This document shows, piece by piece, positions 53,201 to 61,366 of a stretch of DNA of 64,000 nucleotides. The stretch spans positions 1 through 64,000 of the forward strand of contig JAOARD010000032.1 in assembly GCA_025210735.1 (NCBI GenBank). Direction: 5' to 3'. The notes beneath the pieces were generated by a model. It had not been told where the DNA came from, ran no database searches, and worked only from the letters and a program-made list of their open reading frames with translations. Within the stretch, counting starts at the first letter, position 1, and every line of letters starts with the position of its first letter. Both the position numbers and the translations under genes were made by a program. This DNA comes from Bacteroidales bacterium (GTDB lineage: Bacteria; Bacteroidota; Bacteroidia; Bacteroidales; UBA6680).

Positions 53201-54308
53201 TGTTTTTACCATTATTATCTTCTAATGTAACATCTATTTGTGTATCAGTCCATCCTGTAACTGGCTTTTTGTGTATATATACATAACCTTTTTCGTTAGA
53301 TGAACTGCCAGATAGAAACGAACTTACGAACAATATATTGTTGTTTATAAGTATCGAAAGACCAAATTGCCCTCCCTGTAATGGAACGGATGATACTATT
53401 TTTGCTTTTTTTGTAATGTTGGTCCATGTGTCATCATTATTCTCATAAATGTAAACGGCTCCGGCATTTGTAGTTGCTCCCACAGTATTTCTGGATGCTG
53501 CTATAACAATAATGTTGTCTTTAATATCTATTGCATTTCCAAAATTCTTTCCGTCAGCAGGAGCATCAATTTTTAATGTTTCTGTTGCATCCTGCCATCC
53601 AGATTCAGGTTTCTTAAATATAAATACAGATCCATTTGAAGAGTTGTAGTCTGGTTGACCACACAGAATAATATCGTTGTTCATTTTTATTAATCTACCA
53701 AAATAGTCGTTCTCAGAAGATGTTGATGGTATTAGTTTGGATGTTGGGCTTGAAAAGTCCCATGTATCACCACTTTTCTCATATACATAAATACACCCTT
53801 TTTTATCTTCTTCACCTGTAAGTGCAATTGTATTATTGTCCATTGCAATTCCTGATCCGAAATATTTATAGTTTCCTTCATCATATTTAGGCGCTTTTAT
53901 AACTCTTGTTTCTGTCATATCTGTCCAACCGGATTCCGGTTTGTCATATACATATACAACTCCTTCGTAATCCGGTTTTTGTACATGTATAAGAATAATG
54001 TCTTCATGCATAATTACATTTGATCCATAATGCATTTCTGATAGATCTGTTTCTGATCTTGTTAGCTTTGCAACCTTTGTTAAAGAGCCATTATTATTTT
54101 TATAGATATATACAGCAGCATTAACTGTGAGCATAGGGGTTGATATAGCAACATAATCGCCATATGATGCCATAGCTTGACCAAACCTAAGTTGTTCATA
54201 GGTGAGTTTTTCAGGTTCCGGGAAGATAACCTTTTTTGTAACTAGTTTTTGTCCTGCCAATGTAATTGATAAAAGCAGGATAGATGAAAGTAGAAGTATT
54301 TTTCTCAT
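50229..54308 (-). CDS. large T9SS-exported repeat protein
   Basis: The 1,359-residue surface or secreted protein has a signal peptide (about 1-20, LAGQ). A long N-terminal region (about 35-800) of FG-GAP-like repeats includes FGxxxxxxxNxxxI units and segments of the type VYIYEKSGDTW or VFIFKKPESGW recurring every 45-55 residues. Six divergent InlB-type beta repeats (about 830-1265) begin GYGVSSATYNG, GYTFSSMTING, GYTLNRLLING-like and GYKVSKAMLNN. A type A T9SS sorting domain closes it (about 1285-1359; LWPNPASDFIQI, NLPVGVYTLQV). The C-terminal domain directs export across the outer membrane by the type IX system. An adhesive role is likely. Confidence 0.9.
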   Translation of the reverse strand: MRKILLLSSILLLSITLAGQKLVTKKVIFPEPEKLTYEQLRFGQAMASYGDYVAISTPMLTVNAAVYIYKNNNGSLTKVAKLTRSETDLSEMHYGSNVIMHEDIILIHVQKPDYEGVVYVYDKPESGWTDMTETRVIKAPKYDEGNYKYFGSGIAMDNNTIALTGEEDKKGCIYVYEKSGDTWDFSSPTSKLIPSTSSENDYFGRLIKMNNDIILCGQPDYNSSNGSVFIFKKPESGWQDATETLKIDAPADGKNFGNAIDIKDNIIVIAASRNTVGATTNAGAVYIYENNDDTWTNITKKAKIVSSVPLQGGQFGLSILINNNILFVSSFLSGSSSNEKGYVYIHKKPVTGWTDTQIDVTLEDNNGKNRERFGQRMMVNNNNLFISAFYKDDLDTESGAVFVYKNDGTTWVPEDTPKISAPENYLSNKNYKFGKCLASYGNYIVVSKQSGTDECADIYKLDNNSWNKIAELSITDFTNDIYSIDINESVIAIGTRATGSNGYVYLFEKTGNEWTNMTETKRLDLNNKSNNYFGWSLSINGNILAIGATGTDSNSGSVIVYEKPVSGWANITTPTATLTASATGKRIGYDVYLDNNTIVTGAPYATINGTKTGAVYIFEKPESGWTDMTETTIITPDDGTANDYFGMNLDVNNNRMVVISERENSGIGAAYIFEKSGDSWTTNSQIAKLEKPADNTKRYYFGKSVLFDNNCILIGEPVYNNGYIHKYTKPESGWVNSNTPEIIEPEKYIIYLGISLAKTPNGYISGAERTNESGVMAGAIVTIEKGIDTSISAGANGSIILPTDIVEGENTLVTFKPDNGYGVSSATYNGDDITNDLELVEIPGDTRTSESEYKYLYTIENTPASINISGEFIEAYEMKSSANTGGSVVNKPLTLINSNFIYNIVPESHYTISKIQYNQTEIPINLLTETDTSYLYTVNSVTEDGILNAEFSLIKYSINIEQTGKGDVAIPSENTITNAETKTLTITPDRGYTFSSMTINGNAVSPVQSGNSYTYNLSNVTEDISVVVTYTPIIYNITIVSGNNGSASVNGGNTITVEDNKTLTITPDNGYTLNRLLINNSPVEAEKDGDNFTYNLSGISEDINIGILFTTREYIVTVNAGNNGSASKPNNKTITIGDDLTITITPNKGYKVSKAMLNNTNIIEQLVQEYDTYKYTIQNISSDMTVDIEFAAIPYNIVVEFNEGGTVTPSGSTTATIEDVVQFTLRVNEGYKLTSAMLNEVKITENLTLNNDIYTYNLNDIDRDYTLKVQFDKKQTSDINGYNTGNIKLWPNPASDFIQITLDNTENNSIVKIINTTGNTVFLGRYNNDLIDISNLPVGVYTLQVIGRDNINTAIFIKK

Positions 54309-54334
54309 ACTTTTAAAATTTAATTAATAAATAG

Positions 54335-54396
54335 TATGAAACATCAACTCTTTTCCCCAACTATCACAATGCAAATAAACAGACCGATGTTTCATA
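54335..54396 (-). repeat. inverted repeat upstream of the T9SS cargo gene
   Basis: TATGAAACATC (54335-54345) and GATGTTTCATA (54386-54396) are perfect inverted copies around 40 bp, 27 bp upstream of the gene start. The arms resemble the far arm of the interspersed leader repeat (GTTTCATCTG), so this may be a distant relative. Confidence 0.45.
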
Positions 54397-54473
54397 AATG
54401 TTCTGTTGGGATAATTAATTTAATAAAAAAAATGGATGAATAAAAGTCTATGTGTCTGAAACAAAGTGTACTG

Positions 54474-55904
54474 TCAATTAATTTTGTGATTTTTTGATAA
54501 TCTGTTAATCATACCTCTGAATACTATTCCGTGCATAGGAAGTACAGAGAACCAGTATAAACGCCCTAAAAGACCTTTTGGTCTGAATGTGGCAGTTTGT
54601 ATAAGGTTATTACCATCCGTTCTGAACTCTAACCATGCCTCGCCGGGTAGTTTCATCTCTGCAAACAGGAGCAAGCGTCCCTCTTGTTTATTAGCATACA
54701 GAACACGCCAGAAATCAAGAGTATCGCCCGCATGTATTTTGTTTTGGTTTGTACGGCCTCTTCTTAATCCTACACCACCAATCATTTTATCTAACAGCCC
54801 TCTTAAACGCCACATACTGTTTGCATAGTACCATCCTGTTTTACCTCCAATACTCCATATTTTATCAATAGAGCTTTTATAGTCAGACATCTCTCTTTTG
54901 CGAACATCCTTATAACATCCGAACTCCGGAACCTTTATATAGTCTGATATTTTGTAGTTTAACCTTCCGCTTATTGTTGAATCTTTCCAGCTTGATACAA
55001 TCTCATTCTGCTCAATCTTCTTAAAAGCTCCCTTTACAGCTTCTTTGTATGTTAAAGGGGTGATGTTTAATATATCATTTATCTCTCTGCTTTTTGCAAT
55101 AACCTCTATCTTCATACTGTCTACCAGTGAGGTTGCAAGTTTGTATGAGGTTGATGTTACAAAGTATAACCAATATGACGATAGTTTTGGTGTCATTACA
55201 GGTACAGTGTATATTAGTCGTTTAAGACCTCTTACCTCTGCAAATGATAGGAGCATCTCTTTGTATGTCAGGATTTCATCTCCGGCTATATCGTAACTGG
55301 AGTTGTACGTCTCCTGATTTCCGGCTAATCTTGTAAGTATTTTTATTACATCGCGTATTGCAATTGGCTGGCATTTTGTTTTTAACCATTTAGGAGTAAC
55401 CATTATCGGAAGTTTCTCAACCAGATCGCGAATAATCTCAAACGATGCACTACCAGCTCCAATTATTATACCTGCACGTACTGTGGTTAGCGAGTATTCT
55501 CCCTTCTCTAACTCAACCTCTACACTTTTTCTTGATTTAAGATGTTTTGATAGTGTTTTTGAGTTTACAATACCACTAAGATATATCACCTGTTTTGCAT
55601 CTGTTGTGTTTATGGCCTCTCTGAAGTTTATAGCAGATATCTTCTCCAGTTTGTCGTAGTTTCTTGATACAGACATTGAGTGTACAAGATAGTATGCAAC
55701 ATCTATATCTTTCGGGATGTTGTTAAGGGTCTCTCTCTTTGTAAGGTCGTTCTCTATTATCTCTATTCTGTTTTTTACAGATTCTTCCAGATTGAATTTT
55801 CCTCTATCTCTTACACAGCATATAACCTGATATCCGTTCTCTATCAGAACAGGTAGTAATCTTTTTCCTATATATCCTGTAGCTCCTGTCAGAAGTATTT
55901 TCAT
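54474..55904 (-). CDS. SDR-type NAD(P)-binding protein with DUF2867
   Basis: The 476-residue protein starts with an extended/atypical SDR Rossmann domain (GATGYIGKRLLPVL, glycine motif GxxGxxG at about 7-13; about 1-310). A DUF2867 domain closes it (about 320-476, with GWYYANSMWRLRGLLDKMIGG and PMHGIVFRGMINRL). Proteins of this two-domain type are widespread and thought to be oxidoreductases acting on a lipid or quinone-like molecule, but no reaction is established. A leader repeat copy precedes it. Confidence 0.85.
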   Translation of the reverse strand: MKILLTGATGYIGKRLLPVLIENGYQVICCVRDRGKFNLEESVKNRIEIIENDLTKRETLNNIPKDIDVAYYLVHSMSVSRNYDKLEKISAINFREAINTTDAKQVIYLSGIVNSKTLSKHLKSRKSVEVELEKGEYSLTTVRAGIIIGAGSASFEIIRDLVEKLPIMVTPKWLKTKCQPIAIRDVIKILTRLAGNQETYNSSYDIAGDEILTYKEMLLSFAEVRGLKRLIYTVPVMTPKLSSYWLYFVTSTSYKLATSLVDSMKIEVIAKSREINDILNITPLTYKEAVKGAFKKIEQNEIVSSWKDSTISGRLNYKISDYIKVPEFGCYKDVRKREMSDYKSSIDKIWSIGGKTGWYYANSMWRLRGLLDKMIGGVGLRRGRTNQNKIHAGDTLDFWRVLYANKQEGRLLLFAEMKLPGEAWLEFRTDGNNLIQTATFRPKGLLGRLYWFSVLPMHGIVFRGMINRLSKNHKIN

Positions 55905-55929
55905 CTATCTGTTTTTTTCTATTAATGTT

Positions 55930-55992
55930 CAGATGGAACTCGCATTTTAATCATACCAGCCTGTGAGAGTTACTCAAATATTCGTTTATCAG
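55930..55992 (-). repeat. interspersed leader repeat, copy I
   Basis: Located 26 bp upstream of the SDR/DUF2867 gene. CAGATGGAACTCGCATTTTA is nearly identical to the near arm of copies B and F1; the far arm (TTCGTTTATCAGG) has diverged. Confidence 0.7.
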
Positions 55993-56040
55993 GTATAAAT
56001 GTTGTATTAAAAGGGTTGTTTTTATATCTACTATAATATA

Positions 56041-57045
56041 TTAATATCCATCAAGAACGTTTTTTCCTATAACTGTTCCTGACTCTTGTATTATGTGTGC
56101 TCTTATAAGTGTCTCTGCGTTTATTTTACCAAGATTTTTTGTTACTGTAGATTTTAGTACACCACTATCTATCATAGCAGATACTCTGTTTAATAGCTCT
56201 TGTTGTCTGTTTATGTCGTGTGTATTAAACATAGATCTGGTAAACATAAACTCCCAGCTAAAGCTAAGGGCTTTGGGTTTTATAGAGTTTATATCCAGGT
56301 TCTGTGGGTCATCAATAAGTGCAATATGTCCGCGTGGTTTTATAAGTTCTACAATAGATGTAAAGTGTTGTTCTGTTTTGTTTAGTGATACTACATATCG
56401 TGGTTCTATATTCAATGTTTTAATTTGATCTGACAGAGATTTGTGGTGATCTATTATATAATCAGCTCCCATTTTTTTAACCCATTCAGTAGTTTCAGGA
56501 CGCGATGCTGTTGCAATAACTGTAAGATTAGTCAGTTTTTTTGCCAGTTGTATTAGTATTGAACCAACACCTCCGGCACCACCAATTATAAGTATATGTT
56601 CGCCTTTACCATCACCTTCGTTAATAGCAAGAGAGTCAAACAGAATTTCCCATGCTGTAATAGATGTTAGTGGCAATCCGGCAGCCTCGGCAAAGCTTAA
56701 TGATTTAGGTTTTTTCCCGACTATACGTTCATCAACAGTGTGCAGTTCTGCATTAGTTCCGGGTCTGGTTATATCGCCTGCATAGAATACCTCATCACTA
56801 ATGTTGTAATCTTTTACGTTTTTGCCTATCTGTTTAACAATACCGGCAGCATCGTAACCAAGTATACCTGGTTTTTTATCTGGTGTCATTCTACTACGTA
56901 CTTTTGTATCAACAGGGTTTACAGATATACCTTTAACCTGAACCAGAAGATCATTTGGCCCTACTGTAGGTTCTTCTGCTTCAAAATCTATTAATGTCTC
57001 TTGGTCGGTTATCTTACAAACGGAATTGTATCCTACTGCTTTCAT
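56041..57045 (-). CDS. zinc-type alcohol dehydrogenase-like protein
   Basis: The 334-residue medium-chain dehydrogenase has a GroES-like N-domain ([17 protein letters not shown]) and an NAD(P)-binding domain with [20 protein letters not shown] at about 152-171. It fits the zinc-binding alcohol dehydrogenase family 1 group (330-340 residues, ADPxTNAELH-like segment), distinct from the quinone reductase at 22.6 kb. Physiological substrate unknown. A 9-bp repeat array lies upstream. Confidence 0.88.
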   Translation of the reverse strand: MKAVGYNSVCKITDQETLIDFEAEEPTVGPNDLLVQVKGISVNPVDTKVRSRMTPDKKPGILGYDAAGIVKQIGKNVKDYNISDEVFYAGDITRPGTNAELHTVDERIVGKKPKSLSFAEAAGLPLTSITAWEILFDSLAINEGDGKGEHILIIGGAGGVGSILIQLAKKLTNLTVIATASRPETTEWVKKMGADYIIDHHKSLSDQIKTLNIEPRYVVSLNKTEQHFTSIVELIKPRGHIALIDDPQNLDINSIKPKALSFSWEFMFTRSMFNTHDINRQQELLNRVSAMIDSGVLKSTVTKNLGKINAETLIRAHIIQESGTVIGKNVLDGY

Positions 57046-57109
57046 CTTTATTTGTATATTATTGTTTTAACTAATCAGTTAACAATTAATGAGGTGAAAG
57101 GTTTTGGGA

Positions 57110-57230
57110 GGACAGGATTACAGGATTGACAGGATTAACAGAAGGACAGGATGAACAGAATTTACATGATGGACAGGATTAACAGGATTTACATGATGGA
57201 CAGGATGACAGGATTTACAAGATTATAGGA
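57110..57230. repeat. 9-bp ACAGGATTA array (copy 1)
   Basis: About 13 units of 8-10 bp with consensus ACAGGATTA, and a higher-order 27-bp period (ACAGGATTA, ACAGGATTT, ACATGATGG) in the middle. It lies between the S41 gene end and the ADH gene start, right next to the hairpin at 57238. Confidence 0.85.
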
Positions 57231-57237
57231 TAGGAGG

Positions 57238-57267
57238 AGAGGGTGTTGTGGTGGTTACACCCTCTCT
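57238..57267 (-). terminator. GC-rich hairpin, terminator of the S41 gene
   Basis: GAGAGGGTGT pairs with ACACCCTCTC around a TG-rich loop, 15 bp past the stop codon. No U-tract. The same type of hairpin plus ACAGGATTA array recurs at 60.25-60.37 kb. Confidence 0.65.
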
Positions 57268-57281
57268 GTTTGGATTGTAGG

Positions 57282-58283
57282 TTATTTAATAAGATTGTTT
57301 ACTGTGTAGTTAAGTGCCTCTTTTGAATCTACAGTTATGTCAGGCTCTACACCAACTTTATCTATACGTGCACCATCTGGTGTCTGGTAGTCGGCTATTG
57401 GAATAAAGACATTGTAATCGTTATTTACTGTAAATGTATTGGCACTAAGCATTGCTCCTGCAGAACAGCCTCCAACTAATGTTGCTACGTTCTCTTTTTT
57501 AAGCAGATGTATTAACGGCTCACATGCACTACCTGTATTTCTGTTGATTAGAATAAATACCTTGCCTTTAAAAACCGGACGGTTATGTCCAGGGACTACC
57601 ATTCTGAATGCTGCCTCTTCTGCAAACATTTTCATAATTCCCTGATATGTAAAATCTTTTAGGTACGGAAAGTTGGCAATATCATTAATACTTGCCGGTC
57701 TGGACTCTTTATTAAACCATTTACGTGTAAGGTATACCCCGGCATCAATAGGTTTGGTTGTTAAGAACTGACCAAGAATAACAGGAGCATCAAGTGTTCC
57801 TCCTCCATTGTTTCTTAGGTCAATAATCAGGTTTTCGTATTTATCGGTTCCAATCTCTTTTAATACTGTAATCATCTTCTGTACACCACCTGAAAACGAT
57901 CTTATATCCAGATAGGCTGTTTTATTGTTTATAGCCTTCCATGATATAGTGTGTCTTTTTTTATTTGAGACAGTTTTGGTTGTAGTTGTTGTTGACTTTT
58001 GGGTTCTTTTTGGTATAAGATAAAAGTGTGTAAAAGGGAGTTTGTGACTCTCTTTTCTGAAAGCCTTATTGAAGGCTTTATCGTCAAGTGAGAGCATTTT
58101 GTCTGAGTATACTTTAGCTTTAAAGTTTATAAAAGATTCCTCTTTTAGCCATTCCGGATTGGCAATATTATTCTCTAATAATTCAAAAACATTATCAAGA
58201 AATAGCTTACGTTCTTTTGCTGTCTCTTTTGCAATTACTGTTAATGTAGCCAGTGATAAAATAAGTGTAATAAAAAATCGCAT
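57282..58283 (-). CDS. exported S41-family peptidase
   Basis: The product is a tail-specific-protease-like S41 protein without a PDZ domain. NLIIDLRNNGGGTLDAP, the nucleophile segment NTGSACEPL and GVEPDITV are present. I start at ATG 58281-58283 (333 residues), giving a clear signal peptide MRFFITLILSLATL. An upstream ATG at 58319 would place the promoter's -7 box inside the coding region and hide the signal peptide. It probably degrades or trims exported proteins in the periplasm. Confidence 0.88.
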   Translation of the reverse strand: MRFFITLILSLATLTVIAKETAKERKLFLDNVFELLENNIANPEWLKEESFINFKAKVYSDKMLSLDDKAFNKAFRKESHKLPFTHFYLIPKRTQKSTTTTTKTVSNKKRHTISWKAINNKTAYLDIRSFSGGVQKMITVLKEIGTDKYENLIIDLRNNGGGTLDAPVILGQFLTTKPIDAGVYLTRKWFNKESRPASINDIANFPYLKDFTYQGIMKMFAEEAAFRMVVPGHNRPVFKGKVFILINRNTGSACEPLIHLLKKENVATLVGGCSAGAMLSANTFTVNNDYNVFIPIADYQTPDGARIDKVGVEPDITVDSKEALNYTVNNLIK

Positions 58284-58316
58284 ATCTAATAATTCTATTT
58301 GGTTAAACATTTTGTG

Positions 58317-58344
58317 CAAACCTAATTGATAGAATTATTACAAA
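58317..58344 (-). promoter_or_regulatory. promoter that fixes the S41 start
   Basis: On the minus strand TTTG (58344-58341), 16 bp, then TAGGTTTG (58324-58317). The -7 box overlaps the alternative upstream ATG at 58319, so that ATG cannot be on the transcript and the start at 58283 is favoured. Confidence 0.65.
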
Positions 58345-58410
58345 AAAACGGAAGTGATGTGTATGAACAAAAGGTGTTGAAAATGAATGTTTAGGGATGA
58401 AATTGAAGTA

Positions 58411-59226
58411 TCAGGGACGTGACTGAAGGTGATTTTTTAATGCAGTAAAGTGTTTTGGCGATACCGGAATCTCTGTAGAGATACTACTTAATACAGCAGA
58501 TCCTTTTCTTGTATTACCATGTAGCGTGGTAATGTAATCTGTATTTACCAGAAACGATCTGTGTACCTGTGTAGCCATTGGTAATTGATCTACAAGTCCG
58601 CTAAGTGTACTTCTTAAAACGTGTTTTTGTATTGTACCCTGTTTGGTGAAAAGAAATATATCAATGTAGTTAGATTGCGATTTAGCCATTACAAATTCAG
58701 ACCATACAAATTGTACTTGCTCATCGTTGTTATTACCTTTTATTGTAATTAATGTTTCTGTGTCGTTACTCTCTGGTGTAATGGTTACTTTGCTGAATCT
58801 AAAACGCAGGTATATCCACATAGGAATAAACAGAGGTGCAAAAGGTAGTCCGAATGATAAACTCCAGTTAATAGCTCCTTGCCAGCTTATAGGTGTATTA
58901 TTTATTACATAGCTGTTATACATATATGCAAATACACTTATGGTTATAAAAACTGTTGATATGGTAATTATCTCTTTAGATAATCTCCATCTTTTATTGT
59001 CTTTCAGGAACCAGTAGTTTTCAAGTGTATGAAAGAGCAGGATAGGAGTAGCTATAACTAAACAGTATCCAAATAACTTTACTGTTTTATAATAATCGTT
59101 ATACTGATAGGTATCAAAAGGTTGCAGAAGTATAAGGATTGCTATTATAAAAGCAGAAAGTATAACGGAGATTAATGCTGTGTATCTCCACGAATATGTA
59201 TATGATATGTTTCTGTTAAGCTGCAT
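58411..59226 (-). CDS. membrane LytTR-type transcriptional regulator
   Basis: The 271-residue protein has four membrane segments (about 18-38, 50-68, 85-108, 122-145) and a C-terminal LytTR DNA-binding domain (about 170-268; VMAKSQSNYIDIFLF, HRSFLVNTDYI). In Bacteroidota such one-component regulators bind DNA while anchored in the inner membrane and sense signals through the helices. No histidine kinase lies next to it. It has a good promoter. Confidence 0.85.
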   Translation of the reverse strand: MQLNRNISYTYSWRYTALISVILSAFIIAILILLQPFDTYQYNDYYKTVKLFGYCLVIATPILLFHTLENYWFLKDNKRWRLSKEIITISTVFITISVFAYMYNSYVINNTPISWQGAINWSLSFGLPFAPLFIPMWIYLRFRFSKVTITPESNDTETLITIKGNNNDEQVQFVWSEFVMAKSQSNYIDIFLFTKQGTIQKHVLRSTLSGLVDQLPMATQVHRSFLVNTDYITTLHGNTRKGSAVLSSISTEIPVSPKHFTALKNHLQSRP

Positions 59227-59273
59227 GTTTCTTTAATGTTTAATTCTACACCCTATAGTGTGTGTTTATCTGC

Positions 59274-59303
59274 CAAATATAGTATAAGACCCGAATATTC
59301 AAA
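59274..59303 (-). promoter_or_regulatory. promoter of the LytTR gene
   Basis: On the minus strand TTTG (59303-59300), 18 bp, then TATATTTG (59281-59274). Both boxes are exact and the -7 box is 48 bp from the ATG. One of the best consensus promoters in the window. Confidence 0.7.
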
Positions 59304-59328
59304 AAGGATAATCGGATCTGTATATATC

Positions 59329-60129
59329 TTAGTTCATATTTCGTTCGTGAATCAGTTTTTCGTACGATATAATTTTACCTTCTGACGATAACTCATAGAA
59401 CTCCTCAGTTAATAATTCATTGTTGTCATCGTATTCACACTTGTTTTCGAATATTAGTATTCCTCCATTGATTACTGAACTGTGTATCTGGTTATTATTG
59501 TTATCGTATTTATATGATTCAACTATCTGGGAATCATAAGAGTATTCTTTTTCAGCTCTTTTTATAATGTTACCATTAATATCGTACTCAAATAACTCTT
59601 TTTTGTATAGCTCATTATCTATATATTGTTCCTCAGATATTTGATCTCCTTTATCGTTATATCTGTATATATGTTTTGCAGTTTCGTTATTGTCAGCATC
59701 AAGCTCAATCATCTCTTTTACCTTTCTGTGTTCATTAAGAATATATAACTCGCTTCCTAAAATATCGCCGTTTTCGTCGCTAATAATAACCTTTTCAGTA
59801 TCTCCAAGATCGGTAAATGTGATATCCTGAATCTGCTTGCTACCATCGCCATACTCATATACAATCTTGTTTATATATCCGTAATCATCTTTTGTGTATG
59901 TATGTTTTTCTATAAGTTCGTCATGATGATCTATCTCTGTGTAACTACAGATTCCTCCGGTATCAAAATACCTGTATATTTTTTTATACAATATGTTTGA
60001 ATCCATATCATACTCAATCTCTTCTAACAGATTCCCGTTTGAATCAACTGTTATATTCTTGTGAATGTGCCTGTCTTCTTCTTCGCTTCTTCTGTTTAAT
60101 GTAACGCTTACTATATTCCAGTTTTCCAT
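59329..60129 (-). CDS. YD/RHS-like repeat protein of unknown function
   Basis: The 266-residue protein has no signal peptide and consists of about 10 repeated strand motifs of the kind YDxxGNxxxxxxY (DSNGNLLEEIEYD, NDKGDQISEEQYI, DINGNIIKRAEKEY, DNNNNQIHSSV). These resemble YD or RHS-type repeats, though the classical Y-D-x-x-G-R sequence is not exact. It is very acidic. Possibly a cytosolic component of a toxin/immunity system, or a member of a family of short bacteroidetal repeat proteins. Function unknown. Confidence 0.6.
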   Translation of the reverse strand: MENWNIVSVTLNRRSEEEDRHIHKNITVDSNGNLLEEIEYDMDSNILYKKIYRYFDTGGICSYTEIDHHDELIEKHTYTKDDYGYINKIVYEYGDGSKQIQDITFTDLGDTEKVIISDENGDILGSELYILNEHRKVKEMIELDADNNETAKHIYRYNDKGDQISEEQYIDNELYKKELFEYDINGNIIKRAEKEYSYDSQIVESYKYDNNNNQIHSSVINGGILIFENKCEYDDNNELLTEEFYELSSEGKIISYEKLIHERNMN

Positions 60130-60248
60130 ATATGTTTTATTATAAGTTTCTCTCTTTAGCGTAGAGAAAAGATATATTATTTGAGGTTACTCAATGCTCA
60201 GTAAAGTGTAACTATATAAGTTGTCTGCGAATGTACAAATAAAATTTT

Positions 60249-60302
60249 ACAGGATTAACAGGATTAGCAGGATTGACAGGATTAACAGGATTGTAGGATG
60301 AT
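60249..60302. repeat. 9-bp ACAGGATTA array (copy 2)
   Basis: Six consecutive 9-bp units: ACAGGATTA, ACAGGATTA, GCAGGATTG, ACAGGATTA, ACAGGATTG and a diverged TAGGATG. A hairpin follows at 60330, as at 57.1-57.3 kb. Confidence 0.85.
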
Positions 60303-60329
60303 GTGGGTGATTTGAAGGGTGAGAATGGG

Positions 60330-60366
60330 AGAGGGGAAGGTGTTGTTATGTGGTATCTTCCCCTCT
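60330..60366 (-). terminator. GC-rich hairpin, terminator of the SDR gene
   Basis: AGAGGGGAAG pairs with CTTCCCCTCT, ten perfect pairs, around a TG-rich loop with GTGTTGTTATGTGGT. It is 22 bp past the SDR stop. The loop resembles that of the hairpin at 57238 (GTGTTGTGGTGGTT). Confidence 0.65.
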
Positions 60367-60387
60367 GGTAATTTGGGATGTTGTTTT

Positions 60388-61281
60388 TTAAAACCGGACA
60401 CCTGTTATCTGTTCAGATAGTGCCCAAAGTTTTTTTGCCAGATCTTTGTTAAATACAATAGGTTTCTTCTTCTCAAGTTTTGGGTAACCGCGTATAAACC
60501 ATCTTGGACCGTAATATTCTCCTCCTTTTGCATCGGGATGTGTTGCTGCCATAAGTGCCGGCAGAGCACCAATTGTTACGGGTTGTGCCAGAAACTTTGT
60601 GAGTCTTCCGCCAATACCTATTGTTTGTTGACGCTCAGTAGCAGACAAACCAGGATGTGCTGATAGTGATATTGCCTCTATACTATTTTTTATGAAGAAT
60701 CTCTCCAGCTCCATCATAAACAGCATATTTGCCAGTTTACTATCGCCATATGATTTACTTCTGCTATATGTTCTGTTGTTCCAGTTAATATCGTTAAAAT
60801 CTATATCGCCAGATCTGTATGCTCCGCTTGACATTGTAACTACTCTTGCACTTTTTGCTTTACTTATATATGGTATTAAAAGTGCTGTGAGAGCAAAGTG
60901 TCCGTAATGATTTGTAGCCATATGCATCTCTAAACCACCGTTTGTCTCTTCTCTGCTAATAAGATTTATTACCCCGGCGTTGTTTATAAGCAGATCAAGC
61001 TTTCTGTATTTTTTGCCAAATTCTATAGCAAAGTTGCTTATGGATTTTTTGCTTGTAAGATCAAGAGTAATAACCTCTGCGCTAATTTTTCGGTTAAGAC
61101 CTTTCTCTATATTCTCTATAGCTTTTTGTCCTTTAGATTTTGTTCTGCATGCAATTACAATATGTGCACCCTTATTTGCCAGATCATGAGATATCTGATA
61201 ACCGAGCCCAATATTACCACCTGTAATTACTGCTATCTTACCCTTCTGATTGGGTATGCTGTCTGAATTCCATCTTGCCAT
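60388..61281 (-). CDS. SDR-family oxidoreductase
   Basis: The 297-residue classical short-chain dehydrogenase has the cofactor motif TGGNIGLG at about 19-26, NNAG at about 97-100, catalytic Ser in MSSGAYRS and YGDSK at about 179-183. The overall pattern is that of retinol-dehydrogenase/WW-domain oxidoreductase-like SDRs, acting on hydrophobic carbonyls with NADP(H). It has its own promoter. The Crp/Fnr regulator gene directly upstream in the same direction may control it. Confidence 0.9.
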   Translation of the reverse strand: MARWNSDSIPNQKGKIAVITGGNIGLGYQISHDLANKGAHIVIACRTKSKGQKAIENIEKGLNRKISAEVITLDLTSKKSISNFAIEFGKKYRKLDLLINNAGVINLISREETNGGLEMHMATNHYGHFALTALLIPYISKAKSARVVTMSSGAYRSGDIDFNDINWNNRTYSRSKSYGDSKLANMLFMMELERFFIKNSIEAISLSAHPGLSATERQQTIGIGGRLTKFLAQPVTIGALPALMAATHPDAKGGEYYGPRWFIRGYPKLEKKKPIVFNKDLAKKLWALSEQITGVRF

Positions 61282-61325
61282 ATTAAATAGGTTTTGTTGT
61301 GTCTAAACATCTGTATGTTACAATA

Positions 61326-61353
61326 CAAAGATAGACACATGAAAGCCTGCAAA
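61326..61353 (-). promoter_or_regulatory. promoter of the SDR gene
   Basis: On the minus strand TTTG (61353-61350), 16 bp, then TATCTTTG (61333-61326), 45 bp upstream of the ATG. Confidence 0.55.
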
Positions 61354-61366
61354 TATGAAACTAGTT

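Noticed and set aside
57110..57230. CRISPR-like or coding repeat
   Set aside because: The 9-bp units are directly adjacent and contain frequent indels that break any frame.
58284..58319. Upstream start for the S41 peptidase (12 extra residues)
   Set aside because: It would bury the signal peptide and lies within the -7 box, so it is unlikely to be on the transcript.
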